A DNA stretch of 64,000 bases. It comes from Gammaproteobacteria bacterium 50_400_T64 (lineage in GTDB: Bacteria > Pseudomonadota > Gammaproteobacteria > Pseudomonadales > Porticoccaceae). The notes under the pieces were generated by a model that saw nothing but the letters and a program-made list of their open reading frames with translations, searched no databases and was not told where the DNA came from. Position numbers and translations under genes: made by a program. The stretch lies in assembly GCA_002162755.1 (NCBI GenBank), contig MAAS01000014.1, forward strand, positions 62,001 to 126,000, written 5' to 3'. Of the stretch, positions 26,666-35,023 are shown piece after piece; the first letter of the stretch is position 1, and each line of letters starts with the position of its first letter.

Positions 26666-26901
26666 TGGAAAGCTTGTATGTTTTAATTCCCTTGTCGTTC
26701 ATTGTAGTGGCACTGGGAATTTGGCTGTTCTTTTGGGCGGTGAATAATGGTCAATACGATGATCTTGATGGTGAGGCAGAACGTATTTTATTTGATGAGC
26801 CCGATAGCAATATTAAAACTGAGAAGGCGAGTCAAAAAGTGTGTGAATTGCCAGGCAAGAATAAACAAGGGTTAAAAGTATCTGGCAGTAAAAATGTTTG
26901 A
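26665..26901 (+). CDS. ccoS: Cytochrome cbb3 oxidase maturation protein CcoS
   Basis: 78 residues. The N-terminal membrane helix ESLYVLIPLSFIVVALGIW leads to the family's FFWAVNNGQYDDLDGEAERIL motif and a poorly conserved tail. CcoS is needed for haem b and CuB insertion into CcoN. The ATG overlaps the ccoI TGA, and the end overlaps the next gene by 8 bases. Confidence 0.96.
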   Translation: MESLYVLIPLSFIVVALGIWLFFWAVNNGQYDDLDGEAERILFDEPDSNIKTEKASQKVCELPGKNKQGLKVSGSKNV

Positions 26902-27577
26902 TGCTCTACTGTTGTTCTTTGCACCCCTTGCTGTAATGTTTGGTATTGGCTTGCTGGGCACTGGGCATTGTTTCGCCATGTGTGGGGGCATCGCCTCGGC
27001 GTTGGGCTTTGCTAGCGAGAAAGGCGGAAGCCGTTATATTGTGGCGTACAATTTAGGCCGTGTTGTTAGCTATGCCTGTGCCGGTGGAGTGGTTGCCAGC
27101 CTGGGTTATGCCAGTAGTCACTATCTTGCGCTGGCACCAGTGCTACGGGGTATAGCAGGCCTGTTGTTGATTGTTATGGGCTTGACGATGGCTGGTTGGT
27201 GGCGGGGATTGACTCACCTGGAAAGGGTCGGCAGTTTATTATGGCGTCGACTTCAGCCCCTCGGCCAGCGTTTATTGCCAGTACGCTCGTTTAGTTCGGC
27301 AATATTGCTCGGTCTGGTGTGGGGATGGTTACCTTGCGGGCTGGTTTATACCGCATTGGCCTTTGCGGCTACCGCGGAGACACCGCTGGCAGGAATGGCA
27401 CAAATGGCGGCCTTTGGCTTCGGGACCATGCCGGCGGTGATACTGGGAGGATTGTCAGTCGGTAAGCTGGGGGACGTGCTGCGGAGTAAAAACTTTCGCC
27501 TTATATTTGCTCTTTTATTAATAACATACGGTATCTGGACCTTATTGCCCGTAGTTTTGCCGTATCATCGGCACTAG
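26894..27577 (+). CDS. TauE/SafE-like (UreH/DsbD_2-type) membrane protein of the cbb3 locus
   Basis: 227 residues with about six membrane helices. The conserved GTGHCFAMCGGIASALGF near the N-terminus and GWLPCGLVYTALAFA in the second half place it in the sulfite exporter TauE/SafE-like family (Pfam DsbD_2) commonly encoded after ccoS. The paired Cys/His in the first and fourth helices suggest metal or thiol chemistry, and copper handling is the usual guess. Function unproven. It overlaps ccoS, so it is almost surely part of the operon. Confidence 0.85.
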   Translation: MFDALLLFFAPLAVMFGIGLLGTGHCFAMCGGIASALGFASEKGGSRYIVAYNLGRVVSYACAGGVVASLGYASSHYLALAPVLRGIAGLLLIVMGLTMAGWWRGLTHLERVGSLLWRRLQPLGQRLLPVRSFSSAILLGLVWGWLPCGLVYTALAFAATAETPLAGMAQMAAFGFGTMPAVILGGLSVGKLGDVLRSKNFRLIFALLLITYGIWTLLPVVLPYHRH

Positions 27578-27622
27578 CCAAATAACAGCTTGCTTGGTGA
27601 GAGCGGTGGGTCATTGAGGAAC

Positions 27623-27671
27623 TTGATTTTTATCAATACACCGCTGCAATTTTAGCTGTATAAATAAGACT
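27623..27671 (+). promoter_or_regulatory. Perfect FNR/ANR box and class II promoter for the YIP1 gene
   Basis: TTGATTTTTATCAA (27623-27636) is an exact match to TTGAT-N4-ATCAA. TATAAA at 27659-27664 fits a -10, giving a start near 27671, 41.5 bases from the centre of the box. This places the next gene under oxygen control independently of the cbb3 operon. Confidence 0.8.
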
Positions 27672-27699
27672 AATATAGGCGATAGAGCCAGGAGTTTCT

Positions 27700-28299
27700 A
27701 TGTTCGGACATATACCGGGGTTAATGTTTAATCCACGCAAGCAATGGCAAACAATCGCCGCGTTGAGTGATGAGAAAATTAAGCGCTTGCTACCATACCC
27801 AATCATTATGGCCTTGTTGCCGCCATTGGCTTTATATATCGGTATGACGAAGGTTGGCTGGACGGTAGTCGGTGATGATGTGGTGCGAATCACTGAGGCG
27901 AGTGCCATTCCTCTAATTGTGCTGAGTTATGTCGCCCTGTTGGGTGCGGTGGTGGTTATTGGTTTAATGATTAACTGGATGTCGCAGACCTATCAAACAG
28001 CATCCTTCCCCATAAAAGGCATCGTGTTAATGGGCTATGCCTGTACGCCCGTTTTTTTGGCGGGTGCCTGCGCGGTATATCCAATTTGGTGGCTCGATAT
28101 CATGCTCGGCACCGCCGCATCCATTTACACGATTTATTTGATTTACATGGCAATACCGACAATGATGCGCGTGCCCTGGGACAGAGGTTTTCTTTACGCG
28201 AGTGCCGTATTTATGATCGCGTTGGTTTATGTTGTAGTGATACTTGTCGGTATAACCATTATTTGGGAGTATATTGCGACCCCCGTTTTTACCAATTAA
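27700..28299 (+). CDS. YIP1 family membrane protein
   Basis: 199 residues with five to six predicted membrane helices. The N-terminal FNPRKQWQTIAAL segment before the first helix is typical of bacterial YIP1-domain proteins (Pfam PF04893), as is the helical C-terminal half. Function is unknown in bacteria. GAGCCAGGAG precedes the ATG as ribosome-binding site. A perfect FNR/ANR box lies upstream, suggesting a role under low oxygen. Confidence 0.75.
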   Translation: MFGHIPGLMFNPRKQWQTIAALSDEKIKRLLPYPIIMALLPPLALYIGMTKVGWTVVGDDVVRITEASAIPLIVLSYVALLGAVVVIGLMINWMSQTYQTASFPIKGIVLMGYACTPVFLAGACAVYPIWWLDIMLGTAASIYTIYLIYMAIPTMMRVPWDRGFLYASAVFMIALVYVVVILVGITIIWEYIATPVFTN

Positions 28300-28381
28300 G
28301 TGTCGTGTTAAGTTTTCAGCATTAGTTATGGGCTGATAATAGGGTCGCGATATTGCTGTTGGCTAGTTGAAAAGGGCGAAA

Positions 28382-28771
28382 ATGAAGTTACTGCATACCA
28401 TGTTGCGGGTGGGCGATCTTGAAAAATCTATCACTTTTTATACGGAATTACTCGGTATGCAATTATTGCGTAAAAGAGATTTTCCCGATGGCCGCTTCAC
28501 CCTGGCTTTTTTAGGCTATGGCGCTGAAGAAGAAAACACCGTACTGGAGCTCACCCATAACTGGGATACTACTAGTTATAATCTGGGCGATGCCTATGGC
28601 CACATTGCCATCGGTGTAGAAGATGTTTACGCCACCTGCGAGCAAATAAAAAGCAAAGGTGGCGCGATTGTTAGAGAAGCAGGGCCAATGATGCACGGCA
28701 GTACGGTATTGGCTTTTGTCGAAGATCCAGATGGTTACAAAATCGAATTATTATCACTTAATCGTTCTTGA
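28382..28771 (+). CDS. gloA: Lactoylglutathione lyase (glyoxalase I)
   Basis: 129 residues from the ATG at 28382; a TTG at 28367 is an unlikely alternative start. It converts the methylglyoxal-glutathione hemithioacetal to S-lactoylglutathione. Metal ligands match E. coli GloA: His5 (LLHTMLRVGDL), Glu in LELTHNW, His in YGHIAIGV and Glu in YKIELLSL. The short form indicates a nickel-type bacterial enzyme. Single gene, convergent with the next one. Confidence 0.96.
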   Translation: MKLLHTMLRVGDLEKSITFYTELLGMQLLRKRDFPDGRFTLAFLGYGAEEENTVLELTHNWDTTSYNLGDAYGHIAIGVEDVYATCEQIKSKGGAIVREAGPMMHGSTVLAFVEDPDGYKIELLSLNRS

Positions 28772-28787
28772 GCTCGTTTGATAGACC

Positions 28788-29207
28788 TCAGTCTTCAGCA
28801 TCTATTTCCAGGGCTGGTGACTTTCCCTTGGCACGTAGCCAGTTAAGACCGTTGAGGGTTTTTGGATTGCTGGCAATTTTGCGTTCAAGAGTGAACTTCC
28901 CCGGATAATCCATTAGTAATAACCCCATCGCTATTGTTAACAGGCCCTGACCGGGAATAAACAACATAATAATACCGCCTAAAAGTAGCACCCAACCCAA
29001 GACGTTTTTCCCGATTAATATCGCAATTCTAAGAGCGGGGTGAGTTTGCTTTAGCGGCACAGGGTGTCGTTTTTTATGGCAAAAGTAATCACTGGGAATT
29101 CGTGCCACCAGCCAGGGCAACGTCAGTAAGCTAATAACAAAAGTCAGAGCAGAAATAATGGCCATCCAGGTAAAAAGAGCCTGGTACTCTGAAAGCCATT
29201 CCATCAA
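28788..29207 (-). CDS. PGPGW-type small transmembrane protein
   Basis: 139 residues with one helix near the N-terminus (about 13-36) and a hydrophobic hairpin about 68-100. The latter contains GWVLLLGGIIMLFIPGQGLL and MDYPGK, which resemble the putative transmembrane PGPGW family. The cytoplasmic ends are basic. No known function. Its start overlaps the ygfZ stop by 4 bases, so the two are coupled. Confidence 0.65.
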   Translation of the reverse strand: MMEWLSEYQALFTWMAIISALTFVISLLTLPWLVARIPSDYFCHKKRHPVPLKQTHPALRIAILIGKNVLGWVLLLGGIIMLFIPGQGLLTIAMGLLLMDYPGKFTLERKIASNPKTLNGLNWLRAKGKSPALEIDAED

Positions 29208-30292
29208 CTGCTAGTGAGTGGATAGGGCAGTTCAGCGATGCTTACTTTAACGGCCTCTCCATTGATAACAAAAGAAGATGCATCAGCCTGTTCTTCGTGT
29301 AATACCGCTAGCATTTCAGTATTTTTCTCATTGGCAGGTGCTGCCATTAAAACACTCCCTACCAGCTTGTTAGTCTCGCTGGCGTAAATTTCTGTACCCG
29401 CATCTGGTGGGTTTGAATCGTCAATAATGACGCGGTAAGTACGGCGTTTGAGTTTGCCCAAGTACTGCATGCGGGCGACAATTTCCTGTCCGGTATAACA
29501 GCCCTTTTTGAAATTCACAGCCCCGGTAGCTTGCAGGTTGAACATTTGAGGTACAAATTGCTCAAACGTTTCAGCTCGTACCTGGGCTAGCCCGGCCTGA
29601 ATCGATTGTAGGTGCCAATAGCTTATACCTGTTGGTGTACAGGTTGATGTTAACTTGAGCCAAAGCGCTTCGGCCGCACCAGTTGTAACAATAACGAGAA
29701 GTTGCTGTGTCGCGATACGCAGCAATAAGCAATCACCACTGATAACAATCTGGTTTATCGCAGTGGGCTTGACGTCGAAACAGGACTCGAGTGCCGCTTC
29801 ACAATCGGGGCCGCTAATGCCGAATAGCCGATATTCATCGCTGGCATTACTCAAGCTGGTCTTAAAAAAGGCGGCGTATTTACCGACGTTGTTGATTGTC
29901 GTATCGACCAGTGAGCGATGCATCACCAATAACACGCTATCAGTCACTGGTTCGAGGGCTTGATACGAGGTGAGCATTCGTCCTTTTGGGTTGCAAATAG
30001 CACCGGGCAGACTGGTATGCTCATCCAGCTGACTGGTGTCACTGGTACTTTGCCCCTGTAAAAAACGTTTGCTGTCGATGCCTTTCAGAGCAAGAACGCC
30101 CTGATCACCGAGGTCTGTCAGTGTGACTTTTAGCGCTGGGTAGTCGGCTGGTGACTCACCAAAGGCAGTGGCAAGCCCATCGATGATGGTCGCCCCTTGT
30201 TCGGTGAGGAATAGCAGCCACTCGTTCATGAAGTCTGTGTGATTTGTGTTAGCCATTTGCTTCGCTATTTTGATGGGTAGTTGTTCAGGCAT
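29204..30292 (-). CDS. ygfZ: Folate-binding YgfZ-type protein
   Basis: 362 residues, with the family signature KKGCYTGQEIVARMQYLGK near residue 250. YgfZ/IBA57 proteins are GcvT-like folate binders needed for assembly or repair of certain Fe-S enzymes such as MiaB. The first about 20 residues are less conserved, so an internal Met may be the true start. It is divergent from sdhE, the usual arrangement of ygfZ and ygfY-ygfX in gammaproteobacteria. Confidence 0.93.
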   Translation of the reverse strand: MPEQLPIKIAKQMANTNHTDFMNEWLLFLTEQGATIIDGLATAFGESPADYPALKVTLTDLGDQGVLALKGIDSKRFLQGQSTSDTSQLDEHTSLPGAICNPKGRMLTSYQALEPVTDSVLLVMHRSLVDTTINNVGKYAAFFKTSLSNASDEYRLFGISGPDCEAALESCFDVKPTAINQIVISGDCLLLRIATQQLLVIVTTGAAEALWLKLTSTCTPTGISYWHLQSIQAGLAQVRAETFEQFVPQMFNLQATGAVNFKKGCYTGQEIVARMQYLGKLKRRTYRVIIDDSNPPDAGTEIYASETNKLVGSVLMAAPANEKNTEMLAVLHEEQADASSFVINGEAVKVSIAELPYPLTSS

Positions 30293-30392
30293 GCATTATA
30301 ATCCCACTTGCTGATTTACGTGTAAATTGCTTTATCGGAGATCAATTAGTGGTTGAATATATTATGGGCAATAATCATGGAAAATAACCGTC

Positions 30393-30641
30393 ATGGATAA
30401 AAATCGTCTTTTTTGGGCAAGTCGTCGTGGCATGCTGGAGCTGGATATTATATTACAGGGGTTTCTTGAGACTACTTACGACCAGCTAAAGCCTGAAGAA
30501 CAAGTGCTTTATCAGCATTTACTTGGCGGTGAAGATCAGGATTTGTTTGCCTGGTTGATGGGGCGTGAAGAGCCCGAGGATAAAGGCACGGCAACGATTA
30601 TTGCCATTATTCGTGCAAGCCAGCATGCCCCTGCAAGCTGA
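30393..30641 (+). CDS. sdhE: FAD assembly factor SdhE (YgfY/CptB)
   Basis: 82 residues with the hallmark RRGMLELDIIL, of which the RGxxE stretch is needed for flavinylation, and a helical remainder ending DLFAWLMGREEP. SdhE promotes covalent FAD attachment to succinate dehydrogenase and fumarate reductase flavoproteins. It overlaps the next gene by 17 bases, reproducing the sdhE-ygfX pair. Confidence 0.96.
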   Translation: MDKNRLFWASRRGMLELDIILQGFLETTYDQLKPEEQVLYQHLLGGEDQDLFAWLMGREEPEDKGTATIIAIIRASQHAPAS

Positions 30642-31071
30642 GTTCGACTTTAGAAACTCCCTTGCCCCGCAGCGCCAGAAAGTTCACCAGCTACAAGGTT
30701 TACTTGCAGTATTACTTGCAGGGTTCGTGTTTTTCCTCGTGGATGATACTGTTTTTTGTGTTTGGCTAGAGCTAATACTTGTACTGGTCTACTTGCGTTC
30801 GAAGCAGTGTATTTCCATGGCCCTACCCATTGAGCGTTTGGTTGTGAAGAGTAACAGTGCTGCTGCCATGATTGATGGCGCTCATTGTCCATTGGCAACT
30901 TGTGGGCTTGACTATTGTAGTAGCAGGGTCGTGCTTATAAAACTGACTACGATGGAAGGGCAGGTGCATCGTTGCTTCATCTTTCCAGATATCCTTGGCG
31001 CGGACAAATTTCGCGAGCTGATAGCCTTGTTTAAAGCAGGGCTGTTGGAATCAACCCCGTCGACTCTGTAG
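30625..31071 (+). CDS. YgfX/CptA-like membrane protein
   Basis: About 148 residues from the ATG at 30625 (MPLQAEFDFRNSL). Two close hydrophobic segments (about residues 24-55) form the membrane hairpin that defines the YgfX family, followed by a soluble C-terminal half. Assignment leans on position directly after sdhE, since the family is poorly conserved in sequence. E. coli YgfX (CptA) has been described as the toxin partner of YgfY/CptB, affecting cytoskeletal proteins, but that role is disputed. An upstream in-frame start at 30565 would overlap sdhE more and is less likely. Confidence 0.7.
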   Translation: MPLQAEFDFRNSLAPQRQKVHQLQGLLAVLLAGFVFFLVDDTVFCVWLELILVLVYLRSKQCISMALPIERLVVKSNSAAAMIDGAHCPLATCGLDYCSSRVVLIKLTTMEGQVHRCFIFPDILGADKFRELIALFKAGLLESTPSTL

Positions 31072-31089
31072 AGTGATTTGTCAATCCCG

Positions 31090-32712
31090 CTAATTCTTAC
31101 TGACAATAATATCCTGCCCGGCAAAGTTCATCGGTACCAGAATGGTGTCTTTAGCAACGGCAGATAACTGTGGGTGGTCGAGGGTGTAGTGCAGGCCTCG
31201 GCTCTCCTTGCGCAGGGTGGCTGAGCGAATAATCAATTCGGCCACTTTGGCAAGATTACGCAGCTCAAGTAAGTCTCGACTGACTTTATAGTTACTGTAG
31301 TACTCCTGAATTTCACGCTGCAATAAGCGCACACGATTTTCAGCTCGCTCCAGTCGTTTGCGGGTGCGAACAATGCCCACGTAATCCCACATGAAACGCC
31401 TTAGCTCATCCCAGTTATGGGAGATAACAACATCTTCATCGGAATAGGTGACACGCGACGAATCCCATTCTTTGGTGTAGCTAGGTGCAGGAATCGTGCT
31501 GATTTTCTCGCGAATACTCTTCGCTGCGGCCCTTGCAAAAACCAGGCATTCGAGCAGGGAATTACTGGCCATACGATTGGCACCGTGTAAGCCCGTAAAT
31601 GCGCACTCGCCGATAGCGTAAAGATTGTTGAGGTCAGTGCACCCTTGTTCATCCGTGACGATACCGCCGCAGGTGTAATGGGCTGCGGGCACAATAGGAA
31701 TGCGCTCGCGGGTGATATCGATACCAAACTCAAGGCACTGGGCTTTCACAGTGGGGAAGTGGCTGTCGATAAACTCGGCGGGCTTGTGGCTGATGTCGAG
31801 ATACAGACAGTCGCAACCGAGGCGCTTCATTTCATGGTCAATGGCGCGGGCGACAATGTCACGAGGCGCTAATTCACCCATCGGATGAAAGTCGAACATA
31901 AAGCGTTTGCCGTCGGGCAAGAGTAAATGAGCGCCTTCGCCCCGCAAAGCCTCGGAGACCAAAAAGGCTTTGGCCTTTGGATGGAATAGACAGGTGGGGT
32001 GGAATTGGTTGAATTCCATATTGGCAACGCGACAACCCCGACGCCAGGCGGCCGCTATTCCGTCACCGCTAGCGCCGTCAGCATTACTGGTATAGAGGTA
32101 AACTTTACTGGCACCACCGGTGGCGAGAATAACGACTTTCGCCTGAAACAGGCAAACGCGGTCGTGTCTGGTGTCCAGTGCGTAAGCGCCGTTACAGCGA
32201 AAACTACGCGAGTCGGCATCGGCCTGTGTTGTGAGATCGACCACCACATGCTGCTCGAATACATCAAGGTTTGGCGTGTTTAGCACCTTTGTGGCGAGGG
32301 TGCTGGATAGTGCCTGGCCGGTAGCGTCGGTACTGTGGAGGATGCGACGGTGGCTGTGTCCGCCCTCTTGCGTTAAGTGATAGTCGCTATTTTGTTCATT
32401 ACGACTGAACTCCATTCCCTCGTCGATAAGCCACTGTAGAGCTTCCGGCCCCTGTTCCGCCGTGTGACGCACAACATCTTCGTGGCAAAGTCCCGCGCCG
32501 GCATTGAGCGTGTCCTCCACATGAGCATCGATGCTGTCATCTTCACTAAAGACAGCCGCAATACCTCCCTGGGCTAGCCAGGTAGAACCTGTTTGCAGCT
32601 GATCTTTACTCAGTAGAGCAACGCGGTGATCGGGGGCGAGGTGCAGGGCGAGTGTCATACCCGCAGCACCAGAGCCGATAATAAGGACTTCGTATTGATA
32701 GGTTTTTTTCAC
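31090..32712 (-). CDS. nadB: L-aspartate oxidase
   Basis: 540 residues. It oxidises L-aspartate to iminoaspartate, the first step of NAD synthesis. The N-terminal FAD motif is [16 protein letters not shown], the conserved [13 protein letters not shown] follows, and the substrate-site regions are [12 protein letters not shown] and [22 protein letters not shown] and a C-terminal helical domain complete it. Length is normal. It is divergent from rpoE, as in Pseudomonas and E. coli. Confidence 0.97.
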   Translation of the reverse strand: MKKTYQYEVLIIGSGAAGMTLALHLAPDHRVALLSKDQLQTGSTWLAQGGIAAVFSEDDSIDAHVEDTLNAGAGLCHEDVVRHTAEQGPEALQWLIDEGMEFSRNEQNSDYHLTQEGGHSHRRILHSTDATGQALSSTLATKVLNTPNLDVFEQHVVVDLTTQADADSRSFRCNGAYALDTRHDRVCLFQAKVVILATGGASKVYLYTSNADGASGDGIAAAWRRGCRVANMEFNQFHPTCLFHPKAKAFLVSEALRGEGAHLLLPDGKRFMFDFHPMGELAPRDIVARAIDHEMKRLGCDCLYLDISHKPAEFIDSHFPTVKAQCLEFGIDITRERIPIVPAAHYTCGGIVTDEQGCTDLNNLYAIGECAFTGLHGANRMASNSLLECLVFARAAAKSIREKISTIPAPSYTKEWDSSRVTYSDEDVVISHNWDELRRFMWDYVGIVRTRKRLERAENRVRLLQREIQEYYSNYKVSRDLLELRNLAKVAELIIRSATLRKESRGLHYTLDHPQLSAVAKDTILVPMNFAGQDIIVSKN

Positions 32713-32849
32713 GTCGGGGTTTTCACTTCACACGGATTATTAGGTTTGTTTGCGTATATAAAGGAAGCAGGGCGTAGCTTCAGCCACAAGGGGGCGACAT
32801 GATAGTATAGCGTTTGAAAAAAGCCTACCCGCTATTGATTGCTAATCGT

Positions 32850-32876
32850 GAACGAAATTCATCAGTGGCTGTCAGG
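32850..32876 (+). promoter_or_regulatory. Possible sigma-E-type promoter for rpoE
   Basis: GAACGA (32850-32855) and TCAGG (32872-32876) with a 16-base spacer loosely resemble the sigma-E consensus GAACTT-N16-TCTGA. rpoE is usually autoregulated from such a promoter. The -10 half is a poor match, so this is tentative. Confidence 0.3.
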
Positions 32877-32914
32877 TAGAGGGGCTTGAAAAAAGTACAA
32901 CATTTGGAGAGAGA

Positions 32915-33508
32915 ATGGCGGCCAACAAAGATACAGATACCGATAAGCAGCTCGTTGCTCGCGTGCAAAAGGGTGATAAGCGTGCTTTCGATTTGTTGGT
33001 GATTAAATATCAACACAAGGTCGCGGCCATCGTTAGTCGTTATATTTATGATCGGGAAGAGGTTAAAGATATTGTGCAGGAGGCCTTTATTAAGGCCTAC
33101 CGAGCGATTGGTTCTTTCCGTGGAGACAGTCAATTCTATACTTGGCTTTATCGCATAGCGGTCAATACAGCGAAGAATTTTCTGGTCTCACGCAGTCGCC
33201 GTCCACCGGCGAGTGATATCGAGGTGGAGGATGCGGAATTTTTCACGGGTGCCGATAAACTACGTGATGTGGCGTCTCCTGAAAACCTGGCTTTTCGTGA
33301 TGAATTACAGCAGGTTGTCGATAATGCAATTCAAAGCTTGCCTGAGGATTTACGCACGGCGGTCAGCCTGCGGGAGCTGGATGGCCTCAGTTACGAAGAT
33401 ATCGCCAATGTGATGGACTGCCCCGTGGGAACTGTCCGCTCGCGTATTTTCAGGGCTCGAGAAGCTATTGATAAACAAGTTAAAGCTTTGTTTGATGGTC
33501 GTTTATAG
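32915..33508 (+). CDS. rpoE: ECF sigma factor RpoE (AlgU)
   Basis: 197 residues, typical ECF length. Region 2 is FDLLVIKYQHKVAAIVSRYI and EVKDIVQEAFIKAYRAIGSF; region 4 is LPEDLRTAVSLRELDGLSYE plus GTVRSRIFRAREAI. It directs transcription of envelope-stress genes and is held inactive by RseA. GGAGAGAG precedes the ATG. First gene of the sigma-E operon; 196 bases separate it from rseA. Confidence 0.97.
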   Translation: MAANKDTDTDKQLVARVQKGDKRAFDLLVIKYQHKVAAIVSRYIYDREEVKDIVQEAFIKAYRAIGSFRGDSQFYTWLYRIAVNTAKNFLVSRSRRPPASDIEVEDAEFFTGADKLRDVASPENLAFRDELQQVVDNAIQSLPEDLRTAVSLRELDGLSYEDIANVMDCPVGTVRSRIFRAREAIDKQVKALFDGRL

Positions 33509-33704
33509 AATGCTGGCAAAATATTTTACGAATGCGTTGTTGAGAATAAAGGGTAAGTATTCGCTGTCAGGGAACCTTTTTAGCAGACTTAAGTCTGATT
33601 AGCAGGGATTGATCCGTTGCTGTGAGTTTTTACTTCTGCAAGCAACAGGTTTATCACGATGTTAGCCGATTAATAATTAAAGAGTCAGTGGAAGGTGTTC
33701 TTCT

Positions 33705-34382
33705 ATGAGTGAGCAAATAGGCAGCAAAATGCGCGAGACGCTATCGGCGTTAATGGACGACGAGGCTTCTGAGCTGGAGCTTCATCGAACGATGCGCGAT
33801 GTGGAAGGGGACGAATCCCTTAACGAAACCTGGTCTCGCTACCATTTAGCCGCATCTGCGTTACGCAAAGAGTTACCGGTTGATTTTGTTGATTCCTCAG
33901 CGGAATTGCGGGCTGCTATTAATATGGCCCTGGTTAATGAACCTGCGCCGCAACGACATCTTCAATGGCCCCAGGCTTTGGGGCGGGTTGCTATTGCGGC
34001 GAGTGTGGCGGTCATTGCACTCTTTGGCGCTCAGCAATCCCCGTTCTTTGAACCATCAGCTTCCGTGCCGCTAATCGCACAAAGTGTTATTCAGAGCCCC
34101 AGCCAAAATAAGGTGGGCGAATCAGAAGCAAGAGGCCCTCAGTTTCAACTGCCCTCTGGTTTTGAGGTACCTCAAGCCACAGCTCGTACGGCGAGTACCG
34201 GCACGTATAATCACAATAGTTATTCACGTCCGGTGCAAATTGATACTCAGCCAAGTGCTGACAAGCTCGAGACAGATCGACAAATTCAGACGTATATGCA
34301 GCGCTTAATGACTCAACAGGCAGAGCGTAACTACCGTCATTCGAATTCGGTTTTCCTACCGGCGGAGCATGGATCTCGGTAA
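33705..34382 (+). CDS. rseA: Anti-sigma-E factor RseA (MucA)
   Basis: 225 residues. The N-terminal cytoplasmic sigma-binding domain is clear (MRETLSALMDDEASELELHR, WSRYHLAASALR). A single membrane helix (about 91-107, RVAIAASVAVIALFGAQ) and a Ser/Gln-rich periplasmic region follow. Stress-triggered cleavage by DegS and RseP would release RpoE. The periplasmic part is normally bound by RseB, which is not encoded next to it here. Confidence 0.93.
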   Translation: MSEQIGSKMRETLSALMDDEASELELHRTMRDVEGDESLNETWSRYHLAASALRKELPVDFVDSSAELRAAINMALVNEPAPQRHLQWPQALGRVAIAASVAVIALFGAQQSPFFEPSASVPLIAQSVIQSPSQNKVGESEARGPQFQLPSGFEVPQATARTASTGTYNHNSYSRPVQIDTQPSADKLETDRQIQTYMQRLMTQQAERNYRHSNSVFLPAEHGSR

Positions 34383-34513
34383 GCACTTAAGCCCTGGTCT
34401 GTTTAAACGCTATCGTCTATGTAGAGAGGTTATTCTGAGGTGGGTGGAATTTTGAAATTAGACGCTTACCTGCCGGAAACTCCCCAACTACTCATTTGTG
34501 ACAAGCTAGTCCC

Positions 34514-34948
34514 TTGATCGAAGAAAGCGTTCAAGTACTTGGTATTGAGGGTGACTATTTATGGGTTGAGGGCATTCAGCGCTCGGCCTGCCAATCGTGC
34601 TCAGCTCAGCAGGGCTGCGGACAAAGTTTATTGGCCAAATTGACAGCTCACCCAGTACGCCTACGAGTTGCACTCGACGGTCGCGAGGCACAATCTTTTC
34701 ACATCGGTCAAAATGTCACCATTGGCATTGCCAATCATGTCGTTGTTCGTGGTTCATTGTTGATTTACTTCTTACCTTTGCTCATGCTTTTATTCGGAAT
34801 ATGGATCGGTGATAGAGCGTTTGGCAGTGAATCTGCTGCAATATTATGCGGTTTTTTAGCCTTGTTAGCGGGCGGTTTTCTTGTAGGGCGCGTGTCAAAC
34901 ACCGCTACCCACCGGCCGAAGCTACAAGCTCGTTTGCTGGATGTATAA
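34514..34948 (+). CDS. rseC: RseC/MucC family positive regulator of sigma-E
   Basis: 144 residues from a TTG start. The in-frame TGA at 34499-34501 and the conserved beginning MIEE support this start. The N-terminal domain carries the family cysteine set CQSCSAQQGCG (Cys26, 29, 34), followed by two membrane helices (about 75-95 and 100-122). RseC/MucC modulates sigma-E activity and in some species is linked to Fe-S/Rnf functions. It follows rseA directly; the usual rseB between them is absent. Confidence 0.9.
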   Translation: MIEESVQVLGIEGDYLWVEGIQRSACQSCSAQQGCGQSLLAKLTAHPVRLRVALDGREAQSFHIGQNVTIGIANHVVVRGSLLIYFLPLLMLLFGIWIGDRAFGSESAAILCGFLALLAGGFLVGRVSNTATHRPKLQARLLDV

Positions 34949-35023
34949 AGGCGGGCACGTCATTTTGAATAAGCTCAACGATAGTTGAGCTCGTTACACA
35001 ACTAAACCTAATAGGGACTATTG

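Noticed and set aside
30565-30624. Upstream start for the ygfX-like gene
   Set aside because: It would lie deep inside sdhE in another frame; the ATG at 30625 gives the family-like start and a short overlap typical of this pair.
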